NCBI GenBank assembly: GCA_022316685.1
Contig: JAKJHU010000068.1
Location: forward strand, 186,001 to 250,000
Source: Progne subis subis
Taxonomy: Eukaryota; Chordata; Aves; Passeriformes; Hirundinidae
Direction: 5' to 3'
DNA length: 64,000 bases
The notes under the pieces were generated by a model. The model saw only the letters and a list, made by a program, of their open reading frames with translations. It was not told the origin of the DNA and did no database searches. This document shows positions 10,401 through 25,400 of this stretch, piece by piece. How positions within the stretch are numbered: position 1 is the first letter of the stretch; each line of letters opens with the position of its first letter. The position numbers and the translations under genes were made by a program.

Positions 10401-13400
10401 CGTGGTAGAGCATGTGCAGGAGGATCATGCTGATAGACAACCCAGTGCTGGGAACTGGAGTCCAGCAGCTGACAGCAGTGCATGGAGAGCTCCAACCAGG
10501 AGGTTAAATGGAGGCTTCAGAGGAGCTGGAGGCTATAGGACTTCAGCTGCTCTGCACAAAGTGACAACACTCACCAGCTTGCCCACTGGCAGCACAGCCC
10601 CAGCATGTCCTGATCAGGAACAGGCTCGGAAAGCCAGGAGGTTTCCCTCGGAAATCAACACGTTACGGTGCTGCTATCCCCTTCGGGGAAGGGGAGAAAC
10701 AAACAAAATCTCAGGCACCTGCTGATAAGCATGGAGAAAAACTAAGCAGCATTTCTCAAGAGGTGCCTCAACACAGAGCAACAAAACCTGTTTGTCTGCA
10801 GACTTTCTGAGCTCTCCCCTGAAAATGTTTCCATCTTATAAGGGATGATATATTCAAATTAAAGTTTATAACATGTCCACAGCTTGGGATGGAAAACACT
10901 GGAGAAGAGCAGAGAAAAATCACCCTTCCAAATCATCTGGCTAAAGCACAATCACAGTTCACATGCCAGACCCAGCAGGAAGGCGCTGACTCCTCGGCAA
11001 ACTGCTGGGTTACCGATGCCAGCACCAGGCAAAAAGGACTGATGGAGGAAATGGCAAAACCACGGAAAGACTAAAAATCTTAAAAAATTAGATTTTGAAA
11101 CGGGAAAGTAGCACTCAGAAACACTGATGGACTCTAACAGTGGACTGAACTCCAGCGAACTCTGCCCATCTGAATTCCTCTGATTAACCTCCTTTGCTTG
11201 CACAAACCACAGCCTCCAATCCTGCTTTTGTGATTCCACCTACTTGTTTAATGCACCTCAGTCCTGCAGCCCCCCACATAGACCTGCCAGGACCTCTCCA
11301 GAAGGCTGCTGTTATCTCCACAGCTGCCACAGTTCCCAGGTTGCAGTATGTGCTGGCAGAGCTCCTTCTTCCTCATCCCAAAAAACTCACCATCCCCCAT
11401 CCCAACTGTGACCCAAACTCCTCCATACTATGACAGGCAAACCCCAAACCAAAGCCCCTGGTGGCTCCCAGAAGATGAGACACAACCAGGCAAATTGTCA
11501 AGATCTGGGGAGTTTGTTAAAGGAGTAGATTCTTTTTCCTTCTGTTTTTGAATTTCAATTTTTTTTTGAAACTATTTGCTGCCAAAAAAAAGAAATACCT
11601 GATTCCTGTGTTATTCACCCTGGACACCACTCCACCAACAATTATCTGTCAGGGGTTTAATTGTGCTTGGAAGCTTGCCAGGAATAATGCAGGAGAAGCA
11701 TAGGAAAAGCAGGTAGGCAGGCATTCCCAACCTCCTCCCCAAATTAGCACCTGCTTCTTTTCCATGGCTTTTTAAAGAATGGCTGGTTGGGCATTCAACG
11801 TTTCCCAAGACTGTTCACGTGTTCCAGTCTTGGAAGATGTTGTTCAGAGTCACAAGGGTGGAAGACGAATAAGAAGGACAGAGAGGGCAGTTGTCACCTG
11901 GCCTGTCACCACCAGCACCAGCCACAAGGCTGCAGATTGTTTTGTTCTGCAAGTGTGCAGCTGGCTCTGGAGTGTCTCTCCATCCCCAATACAGCATCCA
12001 GTCCTTCCACATGGATAAGGCAAGGAACAGCCCTTCCCCTCTCCTTTTCTTCCAGCCTCTGGCAAGATTTAAAAGGCAGCAGCAGAGACCTTTTCACCTC
12101 ATCTCCCTTAGGAGGAATAAAGCAGGCAGACTTCAGGAGGGAGAAAATCTTGTGTCAAAAAAGTCCCAGTGGCCTGTCTCCTGGGAGATACCCAAGTCAT
12201 GGCTATCTCCTCTACGACACAGGAAAATCCCTCACAATTAAATTACTGGTGCAGTCCCTTGGAAACAACATAACCATCTGTCTCTGGCAAAGTACCACCA
12301 ACACAAGAAACAGCAGCAAGTTCATGGACAAAGATCCAAGGCACATGATGGGAGATTTCCTTTTTATATTTTCATTTCCTGAGCCAAAATAAATGCCACA
12401 TAAACGCCAAGAAGCTCTTGGTATGTTCATAGATGCCATCTCATGGGTGTTCTGCACGCATTCCACGTAGAAATTGTGAAGTGACAAACTGAAGAAAGTA
12501 TCAACGTCATTGCCTCCACCATCCTGCCCTTCTCCAAGGCAGGAGGAGCTTGGTGATGGCAGATCCTGGCTTAATGTCTCTGCTCCCTCAAAACAATCAG
12601 GACCCCCTTTTCCCAGCTCCTCTAGAGCAGTGCTTCCTTACCCTCCCATTTACAAAGATTTTCATAATCCCTTGCTGCAACTTAAGCCCGTTATTTATCA
12701 CTTTATCATCCACTACTGGCAAAAGCACTCCCATGCTTCAAGAGTTTTTCCTGTGTGCTGCCTTCCTTGCCTTTATTAGCCTCAAAACAACTCTTTCAGC
12801 CCCAGCTTGCAGACATTTTCTACCCTTCCAATTATCTTACTGTTGTTCCCTGGGCTCTTTGCACCTATCCATGGTACCCAAATCTGGACAAAACCTTCAG
12901 CTAAGCATAGGTTTACTTTAAAGACATTTGCCTTTTGTTTTTATTTCCATGGGCTGACTTAGTCTGGAGCAGCCTCCCATAAACCAAACCCTGGCCTGTT
13001 GGGCTGGTATTGAGGAACTTCTCCATCCTACATCACTGCCACTGCTCCCTCCTGGACCTGTCCTTGTTCGCAGCTGCCTGATTTCTGCTCCTGTTTGGAG
13101 CTCTGTTCCCTCCTACTCAGGTGTCCAATACTCCTGCCTCTCCCCAGCTGGGTTTCACCTGCAGACCTCAGAGTGTATTTCATGCCGCCCGTAACACCCT
13201 CCTGACCTCCACGGGTGGGATGAGTACGAGGTTTCCAGCTCTGTGAATATGGAAGTAGCTGATCCTTTTCTGACTGCTGCTATGTGAAACCTCTTCATAA
13301 AACTGGAGCAAAGCCACCTCAGCTGCCAGAGGGTGATGTAGCAATGAGGAGGGTGACATTCAGCAATAGTCTAAATTAATCTGTCAGGCTGGATTTTTTT

Positions 13401-16400
13401 TTTCAAATAGAACTGTTCAGGGCTGGGTACAGGCCTTTGTTTGGCTGAGATCCTCTCCCTCCATGATGCCCCCCCACCCCCCAGCTAAGTCTAGTGGTGC
13501 TCCTGCCACTGACACACTGCAAAATCTTTGCTTTAGCTCACAGTTTTGGGTCTATTCCCCCCATCACAAATCCATGAAAATTCATGCACTTCAGGAAATG
13601 AAACCCCAGTTGCTATGGTGAAAGGCATTCTGCAAACTAAGAAACAAATACAAGTGGGACATTTGGAGGTTACCAGATTTTTGCACGTCTTTCAGACAAG
13701 AATAAAAACTCTTTCAGCAAATTAATGGATCCGATAAGATCCCAGACCTACGCCTCAAACATAAAGGATTTACAGTACAACTTAAGGAAATTATTAATCA
13801 AACACTGCATTTCTACACAGAAGCCTTTTCCCCATGGCTCCTATGACAGCAAATGCAGCAACAGTTTCTAAGAACTGGGCTTTGGCTTTGCTGCAGAGAT
13901 GGTAGGAGGCTTGAGACACACCCGGGAATACCGGGAGAAGGAGCTCCCATCAGTGTGACCTCTCACTATCCCCATCGAACACCAAGAGGAGGAGTCTAGC
14001 TACAGAGCCAGTAAATTAATTCAGACAAGACACAGAAAATTATTGGCAGAAGGGTCATGGCACCTTTGGGATGAACTGCCTACTTTCACTAATCAGTGGG
14101 TTGGGTTTTTTTGCATTTAATGTGCTGTGTCCTTGCCTTCCATTAAGGCACTGCTGTATTTTAACCCCTGCCAGCTCCACAGAGAAAAATCATCTTCTTA
14201 AGATCAAAGAGGTGACTCTGTCATGGCTAGCTGGTGACACAGCAGGGATTTCAGGGAAGTGAGAAGGAGGTGGGATGCTCACCAGGTGGGAGGCAGAGGC
14301 ACCCACAGAACCTCCAAAAGGCTCAGCTGCTGGCCTGGGTGGGAGTGCAGTGGTGCAGGGGCAAGAGGATTCAGGAGACTCTCAACAAAACCTCTTCCAG
14401 CACTCACAGTTCCTGCAAAAATTAGTCAGAGGGGCGTAGAGCACCTCTGAGAGGAAAAAAAAAGGCCTTTCCTTTTCTTGGTAAGGTCACCAAAGAGATC
14501 TCTGTCATGCAAAGGCAGCACAAACCTTCTGCACTGCGTTTTCCTCAGTGCAGTGGCTCAGCCTTCCCCCAAAACCTCCAACACTGCCGTCAAGGCCCAA
14601 ACACTCCAATAAAGATATTCTCCCCCCTTTGTCTACTCTGATTTTTCAAATGCCACTTCAGATTCCTGTTTCATCAAATGCAAATAACAGGAATAAGCCT
14701 TTCTCTCCCCCTGAAGAATATAATTCGCAGGAAAGCATTTTCACAGCAAACTCAATTTAATCTCCTTTTTTCCCCCATGATTATACAAACTGATCTCCAG
14801 TCTCATCTGCTCAACTGTCACATCCTCCCAACCCACTGTTGCTCTAATTGCACACTGCTGAGCCCCCTCGATTGTTCCGGTACCTCTTGGTAATGGCAGG
14901 AATTCTCCCCTCTGCAAAGAGGCATCACAGCCTTTCATTTCTGCTTCTGATTGTTCTGTCAAAATGAGGTGAGGAAAGAACTGGCTTATTTCTGAGATAC
15001 TGATGTTGCACCACAACCTCTTACTCAGTCTCTCCTCACCCCAGTGGATGTTTTGTTCGGTATATTTAACTCTAAACTTTCCAAGCAGCCACCTCCTGTT
15101 AGGTATTTGTTCCAGCTGTCAGTCCTCCTTTGGATCTACATCTCTACCACCTCACTGAGGACAACAAGATGTTCTTACCCTTTCTGAACACCAGGCAGTC
15201 TTGATCCTCACCTAAAGCTGGTTCTTTAGCTCTTTGATTTCACCTCAGCTTAGAAATACATCAGGAAAAGACTCAGCCTCCTTAAACTGACAAACAAAAA
15301 TTACACAAAAGGCTTGGGTTCCACAATGGCTGCAGAACACAAAACACACTCCTCACGTACAAGTGGAGTTGGCTCTGCACAGGGGCAGATGTCAATTTGT
15401 TTAGAACTTGAGGTATTTTGAAGGGCCAGGGGTTTATTCAGGCCAAGGTTTTTCTTTTCCATTGCACCTCTGTCTATGGCATTGCATCAAATCTAAGACA
15501 TGGCACAGCCACTGCATTGCTCTTACCTAGCAGGACAGACACAGTGACAGGGAACACCACCGGCTCTCCAGTGTATCAGCCAGGAAATGCACTTTCCCCT
15601 ACTCCCAGTGGAAGCAGACACAATGCCATAACTCAATATACTCATGCAGGCCTCAAAAGAGAAGGAGTCTCATCAAATGATGCCTTATCTGACCTAGAAG
15701 CCCTCCCTGGGCACTCCTGCAGCCCTGCTGCAGGACCAGGGCACAGCAGCATGTGTCACCACCTTGGCTGATCCCATTCCCAGCCTTCCATCCCAGCTTA
15801 AAGTCTCCCCTAATGCCCCAAAGACTTAAGATGTGGAGCTTGCTGCTGCTGTACCTCAATATTTAACCTTGTAAGTTGTTAATGTATGGATCTGTGCTAA
15901 GTGGCAGGGTTCAGCTTTTTCTGCACTCAAAATTTGCTTCCTTCTTGTTTGAATGAGGCAAAGGGCATTAATTTACTTCTCAGATGTCAACTCAAGCCAA
16001 AATTCATTCAATTTTGACCCAGTAAGAGTCCAGGTGGTTTTCTTCCTTTCCCTGAAACGTGCAACAGAAATTTTTGGCCACTCGGCCCTTTTGAATTTCT
16101 TTTCATTTTTATTTATTTACTGCAGCCTCAGGTGGTGTGGTTTTTTGGTTCGTTTGTGGGGTGTTTTTTGTTGGTTTTTTTTTTTTTTCCCCCCCTCCAC
16201 TCAACAAAAATAAATAAAAGCCCGGAGGCAGCGCAGTCTTGTCTCCGGAGATGCTGGCAGCTGCCCCGGCCGCCTCCGTGCCAGTGCTGTGCCAGCTGCG
16301 CTGCAGGGCACGAGGCCACCGCCAGGACACGGGAGGGAGCTGCCAACCCAGCATTTCCCCCCGGCCCAGCCCTGCTCAGGATGTTGGGGCCTTTCAGCCA

Positions 16401-19400
16401 GGAATTGCTGCCTCGTCCCTCCGCTCTCTGAGAGATGAGACACTTTGCTCCTGACCGGAGCAAAATTTCAGCATGTGACTCGGATGCTCAGAGCCAGCCT
16501 AGAAGGAAAACGTATCACTCCATATGAAGCAGTCCATGAAGCATCCCCCAGCTTTTTGGGGAGCCAAAGTGCAAAGCCAAAGCTTTGCTGGGCACAAATC
16601 TATTGGGTCACACAGCCCCTTGGGCTCTCCACATAAGCCAGGAAGCCTTTTTCTGGGATATTCTTCAAGACAGAAGTAATTTAAACTCCCAAATGCAAGT
16701 CATCCTACAGGATCTATTTTCTGAGCAGTGTGGGAAGGTACCGGCCTGCATAACCATTTATTAGCACAAATAGGAGTGTATGTTTAACTCTGCAGAACGG
16801 GTAGAACAAAGGATTATTAAATAAAATTCTGATTAGTTCAGCTGAAAGCAAAATACCAGCTGGAGCCTGGTGTAGTGCGGGCATGTTATCAGCAAACATG
16901 TGCCGCCAGCGCATCTGCGCGCACACACACACACAAACACACCCCCCAACCCTGACCACGGGCAGCCTCAGCCTGGAACAGCACTTCCATCGCGCTCCAT
17001 GCTCCCATAGCTCCAATCCTGCCCTAAGCCTCCGGCCCCACAGGCCTGCACAATGGGAATGAGAGCGATGAAACTCAAGTTTTCCCACTTACCCTCCTAC
17101 CAGCAGCCATGCTTTGTTAGCATTCCAAGAGGGAACACAGCCACTCAGCACAGTTATCACAGAGCCCCCCTGCCTGGAATCACATGCAGGGCACATGGCT
17201 CTCCCTCCCACCAAGCCTGCCTAACTGCAGCCATATTCATTAACAGCCCATCGTTTAGATCCTGGTGCAAAAGTTAACGAAGCCACTTTGAAGAGGGCAG
17301 CCTCTCCAGCACAAGATAAATAATGGATACAAAAGCAGGCGGGGAGGGAACTGGTGCATCCCTGCAAGGTCATGCTGGAATGCATCAGTGGCTCACTGAA
17401 GCTGGGCTCCTCCGGTAAGAAGCCTTGAGCTATTTATGACTCATGTAATTAATTAATGCCAACGGGCGTTCTGCTGCAGGCATGTGGGAGACCAAAGGGA
17501 AATACGAAGCAGGCAGGTTAGGAAATGTAGTGGAGGTGGAAGAGAAGGATGACATTTATTGTGGCAAGACATGCTTTGAAGTAATTACCAGCAGTCCAAA
17601 CAGCCAGCAGCTCTTTTGGCTACGTCAGTACAAAATCAATTAGGAGCTTTAAAAATCCATCGGGCTCATATTTCCAAGAGTATCAAGAATAAGAAGTAGC
17701 CTCGAAGGAGAGAAGTTGCATTTCTAAGCACTGCTTAACCCTTCCCCAGATCCTCAGACCCCACAAACGGTGTGACCAGTAGAGGGAGCATCGTTAATAC
17801 CTTCCCAGTCACTAACGGTTTGGGAGGAGAGCACAGAGGAGGACCCAGAGTTTGATTTTATATGTCTCTAAAGGCTGAGGACAGGTTTAAGAGAAGCAGG
17901 AAAGAGGAGCAAAGCCGAACGCAGAGAAAGCAGAGTCCTGCAGGCATTCAGGGCTCCTGACACACACGTCCCTCTTCCAGGGCAGCTCTCCCAATACTGG
18001 GAGCTATCCAAAACTGCAGATCATGTCAAGACAGGGACCAGGGCTGTGACTTCCCTGCTCCAGCTTGCAGTACTGCAGTCTCACACCGCACACTCAACAT
18101 GTGGTGATGCTGAGTCATGACACCATGCTCATATGAACCGTTTGAGGACAAAGAGAGCTTAACCTAATTTTGTCCCTTTGTTTGTCCTCTGCAGAGAGAT
18201 CAATCAGTACCACTCCCTGCCTGACATCCCCCTGCATCCAGTGCCTGATACATTATTAAAACTGTAAATACAAATAAAGCCCACTCTTCCCCTCCTCTGG
18301 GAAGGCTCTAAAGTCCTTCTGGGCTGCCCAGCTCCCACCCCGCCTGCATCCTCTCTCATGTCTCTTCGTTGTCAGAATACCTTCTTACCGGTCTCAAATG
18401 TATCCATGCATTGTCCTCACTCCCTCTTATCAGAGCTGCCTGCAACAAAACCACTCACACAATGAGGATTGCAAGTTTGCTTACAAGCTGGTGCTGTTTT
18501 CCATTTCTGCTCCTCTGTGCATCTCTTTTCTCTTTGGACACTTGCAGGGGTCAAGCACCACAGCAGCAGTCTGCCACAGCCATCTGGGTGAGCAGCAGAG
18601 GCTGCCTGCAGTCCCAGCCCTGGTTGGCACAGCCTGGGAGCCTGCAGCATGCTCCCCTTTGAGCCTTACCCAACCTCCACAATCTGGGGGATTGTATTTC
18701 CTGCCTTCTGATCACTGCCAAAGCCCTCATATCCTGGTGGGACTCCCTTCTACTACCCGCTATTCTTCTAGAGCAAATCAACAGCAGAGATTAAAAACAA
18801 CAAGAAAAGAGTAAGTGAAATGAGAGTGGGGTTTAGTTTCATAAATAAATAAGAGTAGAACAAGAGCAATGAAGTGCTTCTTTCTGGTGGGTTGAGAATC
18901 AAGTCAAGCCTGAGTCTCCAGGGTAAAACAGGAGCGAAGTAAACTACAACACGAACACCCACTTAGCATTTGTGCTTCATATTCCTGCTCTGAACCTCAG
19001 CAGCTTTAGGAATGCTCCTGTTAAATACTGTAATGCTCCCAAATACAAGAGATTTGGGCTGTTTATTTTCTAAACAGATTCCCCCCCCAACATCCCCCAC
19101 CCAGCCCTGGGAGCTCCCATAAGCCTAAGACAAAAGCATTCTTGAAGAGGTGTTTCGACCTCTTTTGGCTATATAATATCCTTAGCTGGCTCCATTTCCC
19201 TAATTGTTTCATACTGACCTTGAGGATATTTTGGCCATTAAATGACTCCCGCTCCTTGAAAGATGATTTACCAGTCATTGTATTGTTTCGTTCATCAGCT
19301 GTAGAGAGAAAAGCCACCACCAGAATGAGCTTCAGATGGGAGAACTCTGTGTGCTGTACTTCACCCCCCACTCTGTCCCTCCCCAGAATCAGCTGCCAGC

Positions 19401-22400
19401 TAATAAACCATCTTTGCCCAGTTCTCAGTACAAAAAAACCCACTTCCACTTGGATTTTAGGAGGAAAAGGGCTGGAACTGGTGCTTCTATCAGGATCACC
19501 TCTATTACCTGGAGGGAAAGCCCTAAATCACAGTTACTGCCGTGGTGATTCCATAGGGCTGATATAGGGCAATGCAACACACCTGCTTCTCTCTGGCTCG
19601 TTTTCATCCCACATCCTGCCATGTCAGGGTGAGAGACAGCACCTGCATGGCCTGGAGCAGCACCAAATTCCAGGCTGAGCACGCCAGCACAATGCCAGGC
19701 AGGATGCGGACAGCACTGACACAAACCTCTGCTGCCTGCACCGTATGTGTGGTGTGGATGCTTCTGTGGGGTGGGCACGCAGTCACACAGACATTCAGAA
19801 CAACAACCTAGGCCTCCAGCAACTGCCAAAAGCCTACATCTGAGATCCATTTCCCCAGAGCACATCTGGGTTTTTACACAACCCCCAAGTACATGATCTG
19901 TTCTTTCCACAGGACCTCTGCCTCATTCGGTGAATATATTGAGTTATTTCTTTTTCATCTCCATCATTAACTATGAAGTCCCCCTCACATCCAGCTTGCT
20001 GTTCAAATCCTGTATGGAATACAAATCGACTTCTATGGCTGCCTGCAGAATGCTGGCAGAATGCTCTCCCCATTGTCTCTGAATGCCTTGTGTTGGGGGT
20101 TAAGTTCTCCTGTGGAATTTTTCCCCCCCATAAGTTGCTAGGAGACTAAATACTGATGCTTAAAGGGTGCTTGCCCCGTACAAAAGAGGTGGATCACTTA
20201 GTTTAGTGGGGAAGGGAAAGGCTCCCGAGAGCTGAGGGTAGTAGTCTCTTGGCTCTCGGTTTTCTGGGGAGGTCGGTCAAGCGACGGCTAGCTGCATGGG
20301 GTCCACTGTTAACGGAGGAGTCTGGTCCTGGGAATTCTATCGTCTGCTGGAGCGCCCAGGAGTTCAGAGCTCTTCACTGCCCTGCCAGATCTGGGTCAGC
20401 CCCGTCCAGCCACCGCAGCTTCTCCAGCAGTGCTCACTTTGCCTGCCGGGACACCCCCTGCCTGCCGGGACACCCCGCCGTTTGCAGCCATCAGCCCCGG
20501 AGTTCCCACAGTTTCAGCTTGGTGCTCTTGGGGTCCCAAGAGATCAGACTGCCCGGGACTTGTGAGACAAAGCCCCTCGGGGTTCTTGGTTCTGTTTATT
20601 ATTATTATAATTGCTGTTGTTGTTTGTCTGTCCTGTTATAGTTACTAGTAAAGGACTGTTATTCCTTTCCCCATAGCTCTGACTGAGAAGTTGGGGTTTT
20701 TTTAATCTGCCAAATTATAATGACATGGAGGGAAGGGATCGGAATTCCCCATTCCCCACCTCTCCCTAGCAGGTACCTGTCTTTTCAAGCCAAGACACCT
20801 TGCATACCTCGTGGGGCCCTGCAGAACGTAGAATCAGGATGCCAGACCTAGCTGCCCTTGTGCCTCCCCTCACACAGAGCCACATCAGCACTCTGGGGTC
20901 ACATTTTCAGGGCTTACTTTGAGAGCTGAATCCCATCTTTACAAGATTTCTACACACTGGGTGTGCTTGTTTGACTTCAGTAGCAGTCAGACCCAAAGCC
21001 TGCCCAGAAAACAATGACACAAATCACCTGCTGTTATCATTGTCCCTGCAGAGATTCAGAGAAGCAACAACTAAAGAATTCTTGACACAACCTATTGCAG
21101 TGCACAGGGGCCACCATGCCAGAGCACGCGTGTTTGCACAGGGAGAACCAGGCTATGACACACTGCCTCTCCCCAAAGATTACGCTTTTAGGGCTGCTTT
21201 ATAAAGTAATGTGATCAGAACGATGTTACAGACAGCCAGAGCAGACAATCTTTTGGCAGAGACAGCAGACGCCATACACTCAGGAATACCTCACATTCAG
21301 CTTCACAGCTGTCCGCATCTGATTTAAGGAGAAAGACAATGGAATCACGCTCCTAAAGAAATGGGCAATCTCTAAGTTAACCAAAGAGGATTATGTTTCC
21401 ATCTTGTTTGAAGGCCAGTACAACACATGGAGTTGTTACCCTGTGTTTCAGTTTAACACAGGGACACAGAGAGCCCAAGATGTTACATCCATGAGGAGCA
21501 GCTGAGGTCGCTTGCTCTGTTCAGCCTGAAGAGACTGAGGGGAGACCTCAATAGAGTCTGCAGCTTCCTCACAAAGGACAGTGCAGGAGCAGCTCTGATT
21601 TCTGCTCTCTATGACCAGGGACAGGACCAGGGGCACTGCTAGAGCTGTACCAGGGGAGACTGGATATTGGGAAAAGGTTCTTCCCTCAGAGGGAACACTG
21701 AACAGACTCCCCAGGAAATGGTCAGAGCTCCAAGGCTCCAAGTTCCAGGACCGTTTGGACAACACCCTCGGGCACAAGGTGGGATTATTTGGGTGTCTTG
21801 AGCAGGGCCAGGAACTGGACTGGATGATCCCTCTGAGTCCCTTCCCACTCAGGACATTCTATGATTCTACATGAACATACTTTTCCCTAGCCCAGGTACT
21901 ATGAGTGACACTGGGTGACAAGGTTTTGAATCTGTGGCTCTTGTTCATTGCTTTTTTCATTTTCTTCTGGGTTTTATCTGCAGACACCTCCCCCCCAGCC
22001 CTGTAGGCAAGAAAAACTACATTGAAAACGCAAACAAAAGCATCTGCTGAGCAGCGGGACTACTTCAAATACACTTAGCAGCAAGGATGAAACCTCTGTA
22101 CGTACTTGGATCTTTCCTGAAGAGAGTGTTCATGACTGTGGCATGTAGCTTCACCCTATCCCATTCTTTAAGCATCAGGCCAGAGGCAACAAACTGCTTC
22201 ACCAGCTGATCAGCGATCATCTGCAATCTGGGAAGGCACAAAGAGAAAGAATGGGGCCAAGTAAAACAAGGAGTCACTGCATCATCAGCTTTTGGCTTTT
22301 CAGCCAGGAGGGCAACAAGTGTGAAATGAAGTCTCTGCATGCACATGGGAAAGGAAGCTAGTCCCTGATGGAAAGTGAGCAGAGGCATCAGGATTCAGCT

Positions 22401-25400
22401 CTAATGCAAAAAGTTCTGACTGTTGCACAAAGCTTCCTCTGTGATTGCTTCTGCTGCAAATATTCCTTGAGGAAGGGCAGATCTAGCACAGCAGAGGGCT
22501 CGTTCACAGTGACAGATGTTACTGGGAGCTGAAGGATGTATCTTTCTACTGCCAGGAAACACAATGTGACTCTTCTTGCAAATGCTAAAATCTGCACGCC
22601 CGCAGGGGCTCGGGCACCTCGACTCCCAAAGGATCTGCTCAGGGACTGCTACAGCCTGGATCCTCTCTGTCCCAGATAACCAACCCAGTCACTGGGCTTG
22701 CTTTCTGGGAGAGCCCAGAATGTGGCGGCCGGGACCAGTCAGCACATCCTGGTGAACACTCCAGCTTTGGAGCTACTGAGCAAGCAAAATCCAAGGACTT
22801 ATTCCCACCTTTGTGCCTGGCCTTGACTGTCAGGATCTGAGGGCAGACCCATGCTAGAACAGGTAGCAGGAGCAGGGATCAGGATCAGAGCAATGCCCTT
22901 GTGTCCAAGGAGCTGAAGGAACTTCTAGGCTGCTGCTGTGCCCAAAAAATGTCTGCAGTGCCTGATTCTTACCAAAGGCAGCGAGAATACGCCAGAATGA
23001 GAGCTTCCCATCTCCAAAAATAAGGCCAGAGGGTATTAAGTCCGTGCAGAAGAATTTGAGCTTCTCTCAGCATGTCCCAGGGATCAGAGACCTTTCTGCT
23101 CCGTGAGGTGACACCACATTGGTGTCTCAGCTGTGGCAGAGCATGGCCTGTCCCCAGAGCCTGGGGCTGCCACACTCTGGATGCCAGCTCCAACCCCACT
23201 GCTGGCTTTGGACCGCCCCTCATGGCCTGCCAGGCCACATGTGACCATTTCAAGACTCTCAAGCAACCAATTGTCATGGCTTTCTACTATTTTCTGGCTT
23301 TACTTCAGTGATTTTTAAAATTAGCAATGACAAAGATTAAATGAATATCATTACAGATAATACTAAAACAAATTAGCAGAGAATAGCTCAAGTGAAAATG
23401 GTGCTTTATTACGTTATGAAGTTAATCAAGGAAATAAAACAAATTAGAATGAATTATAATGGAAATTATTTGCCATGTGGGAGGCATCAGAGCATGATCC
23501 CTCTTTCAGTCTGAGCCATTATATGTGCAGAAGGGCTTGCCAACCAACCCCTGATTCTGTCTGCAGTTATACAAGCTAAGTCAGGATAAATCAAATCTCC
23601 TGCTTTACAGCTTAAGCTGATCAAGATCATTCAAAGATCAGGAAGGAACTCCACCCCTCAGCCATGCCAGGAACTACACAGAGCTAACAGGACATCTTGC
23701 ATGAGACAGGAAGGCACACACCTCTCCCAAGCACAGGCTGCAGCAGTCTGATCCAGCACAGGAAGCCACATGGCTGCTACTCTCCTCTAGTATTGGCCTT
23801 GCAGCTCAGAAACTGCTTTGCCATTTCCCTAACCAAAGCACAGGAGGTTTCAGCAGGCAAGAGGTTCAAGAAGCTATTCAGCAATGATCTGTGTCACAGA
23901 CCAGAATATGAAGCAGGGTTTTCTGGAGAGATCACCGTTTGTCTGCTCTTTATAACCACTGCTAGTCAACACAGTGTCTGCTGGAATCTCAAAGGAAGGA
24001 AAAGTTGCTCTCCATCAATACAAAAATACCTTTTTTCCCCTCTGCAAAGCTAAATATTTTTCTTGCTTGCTAAGAGCTAAGGAACTATGTAAGGGGAGAA
24101 GTGGCAGATGAATGGTATCAGGAGAAGGTGCTTCACCCAGATGGTGGCGGGGCACTGAACAGGCTCTCCAGGGAATTGTCACTGGCCCCAAGGCTGCCCC
24201 AGCTCCAGGAACATTTGGACAAGACTCCCAGGGATAGGGTAGTGCTGTTGGGGTGTCCTGGCCAGAGCAAGGAGTTGACTTGATGACCCTGATGGGTCCT
24301 GTCATGGGTTGGCACAGTTTGCATTTTTAGTTATAGAGAAATGTGGAATGTTTTTCTGAGTCAGGACCTTAGAATTACTTTAGAAAGAACAGGGATCTAT
24401 CAGAAGGCTAGTTTGGGATACTGGCATCTGTTTTGACCACCGAGGATGTCAAACGCGACTCTGGGAAGTACCCATATAAAAACTCTGATTCCCTGCAGGT
24501 CGTTCTTGTGCTTCTGGGTCAGTCACTAGGTAACATCGTGGGCAGCAGAGGAGGGCCCAGCTCAGGCCCTGCTGCCCTTGGATGGCCAGGCTGGGCTTGG
24601 CCAGGCCTCCGGGAGCTGCTCCCACACAGGGAGAGGCCCGGGCTGCCTGAGCCCCCTTCTCCCCCGGCTGTCAGTGGGGGAGAGGGGAGGCTGCAGCTCA
24701 GCAATGCCGGCCACGAGCCAAGGGCCACGGCAGAGGGGGCCAAGCCATGGCCAGGCTTAAGAGCTGCTGGCAGCAGAGAAAGAAAGCCTATAGCTTTGTA
24801 AAAGCTGAGCCACCCTAAATGAGACCGAGGGGTGGAAAGGAGGACATCCACCAGCCTCCCCCATTGGCAAGGCTTTGCATCTCTACAGCCCTGCAGCCAG
24901 GGCAGGGAGCACATGGCCACTGCAGGCCTGGGCACATCTAACCCTTTCCTGGCAACATGAAGCTTCCAAGGTGTAACCGTTCCCTGAAAGAAGAAAGAGA
25001 CAGAGTGGACATAGAAAAGACACCGCATTAAGTCAGTAGATCAAGAGTAAAAGAACTGATTGGACAATGGGATCAAGGAAGTGGACATTTTTAACTGGAC
25101 TTCTCTGGGGTAAACTATGGAGAAATGGACTGTTCTTGTAACATCTTAATGTTGTTTGGGGCAATGCTGGTTCTAATCAAAATTGGGGACTGATATGATT
25201 GAGATTTAAGTGAGAATCTCAAAGCCCTCACTCCTGGGTTAAAAGGAGGTCTCAGCCTTTGAGATAAAGATGATTTTAGAGAGAAAGTAATTTGAAGCCC
25301 TTGGCTCCTGGGGTAAAAGGAAGTCTTTATTTTTTCTGAATTAGAGACGATTTTAGAGAAGAAGAGAATCCTTGTTTTGTTCTAGAAGAAATATTCTTAA

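Larger units (their letters stand above)
4475..19218 (-). other. ASCC1: ASCC1 intron 9 (last intron, 14.7 kb)
   Basis: This largest intron of the window contains a CR1 fragment (6640-6917), poly-T tracts (8193-8250, 16171-16189), a CT-rich simple repeat (8731-8790) and an AC repeat (16921-16944). The rest looks unique. AT-rich, homeobox-like TAATTA words near 17440-17460 could be part of a conserved non-coding element. No exon or RNA gene could be supported; open frames here are all short. Confidence 0.6.
19299..22105 (-). other. ASCC1: ASCC1 intron 8
   Basis: It contains a solo LTR at 20091-20797 and a CR1 fragment at 21485-21872, both in plus orientation. No exon was recognised in the rest. 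Confidence 0.7.

Noticed and set aside
12510..12921. Possible exon with hydrophobic residues in ASCC1 intron 9
   Set aside because: No splice context, no known motif and ordinary length for chance frames.
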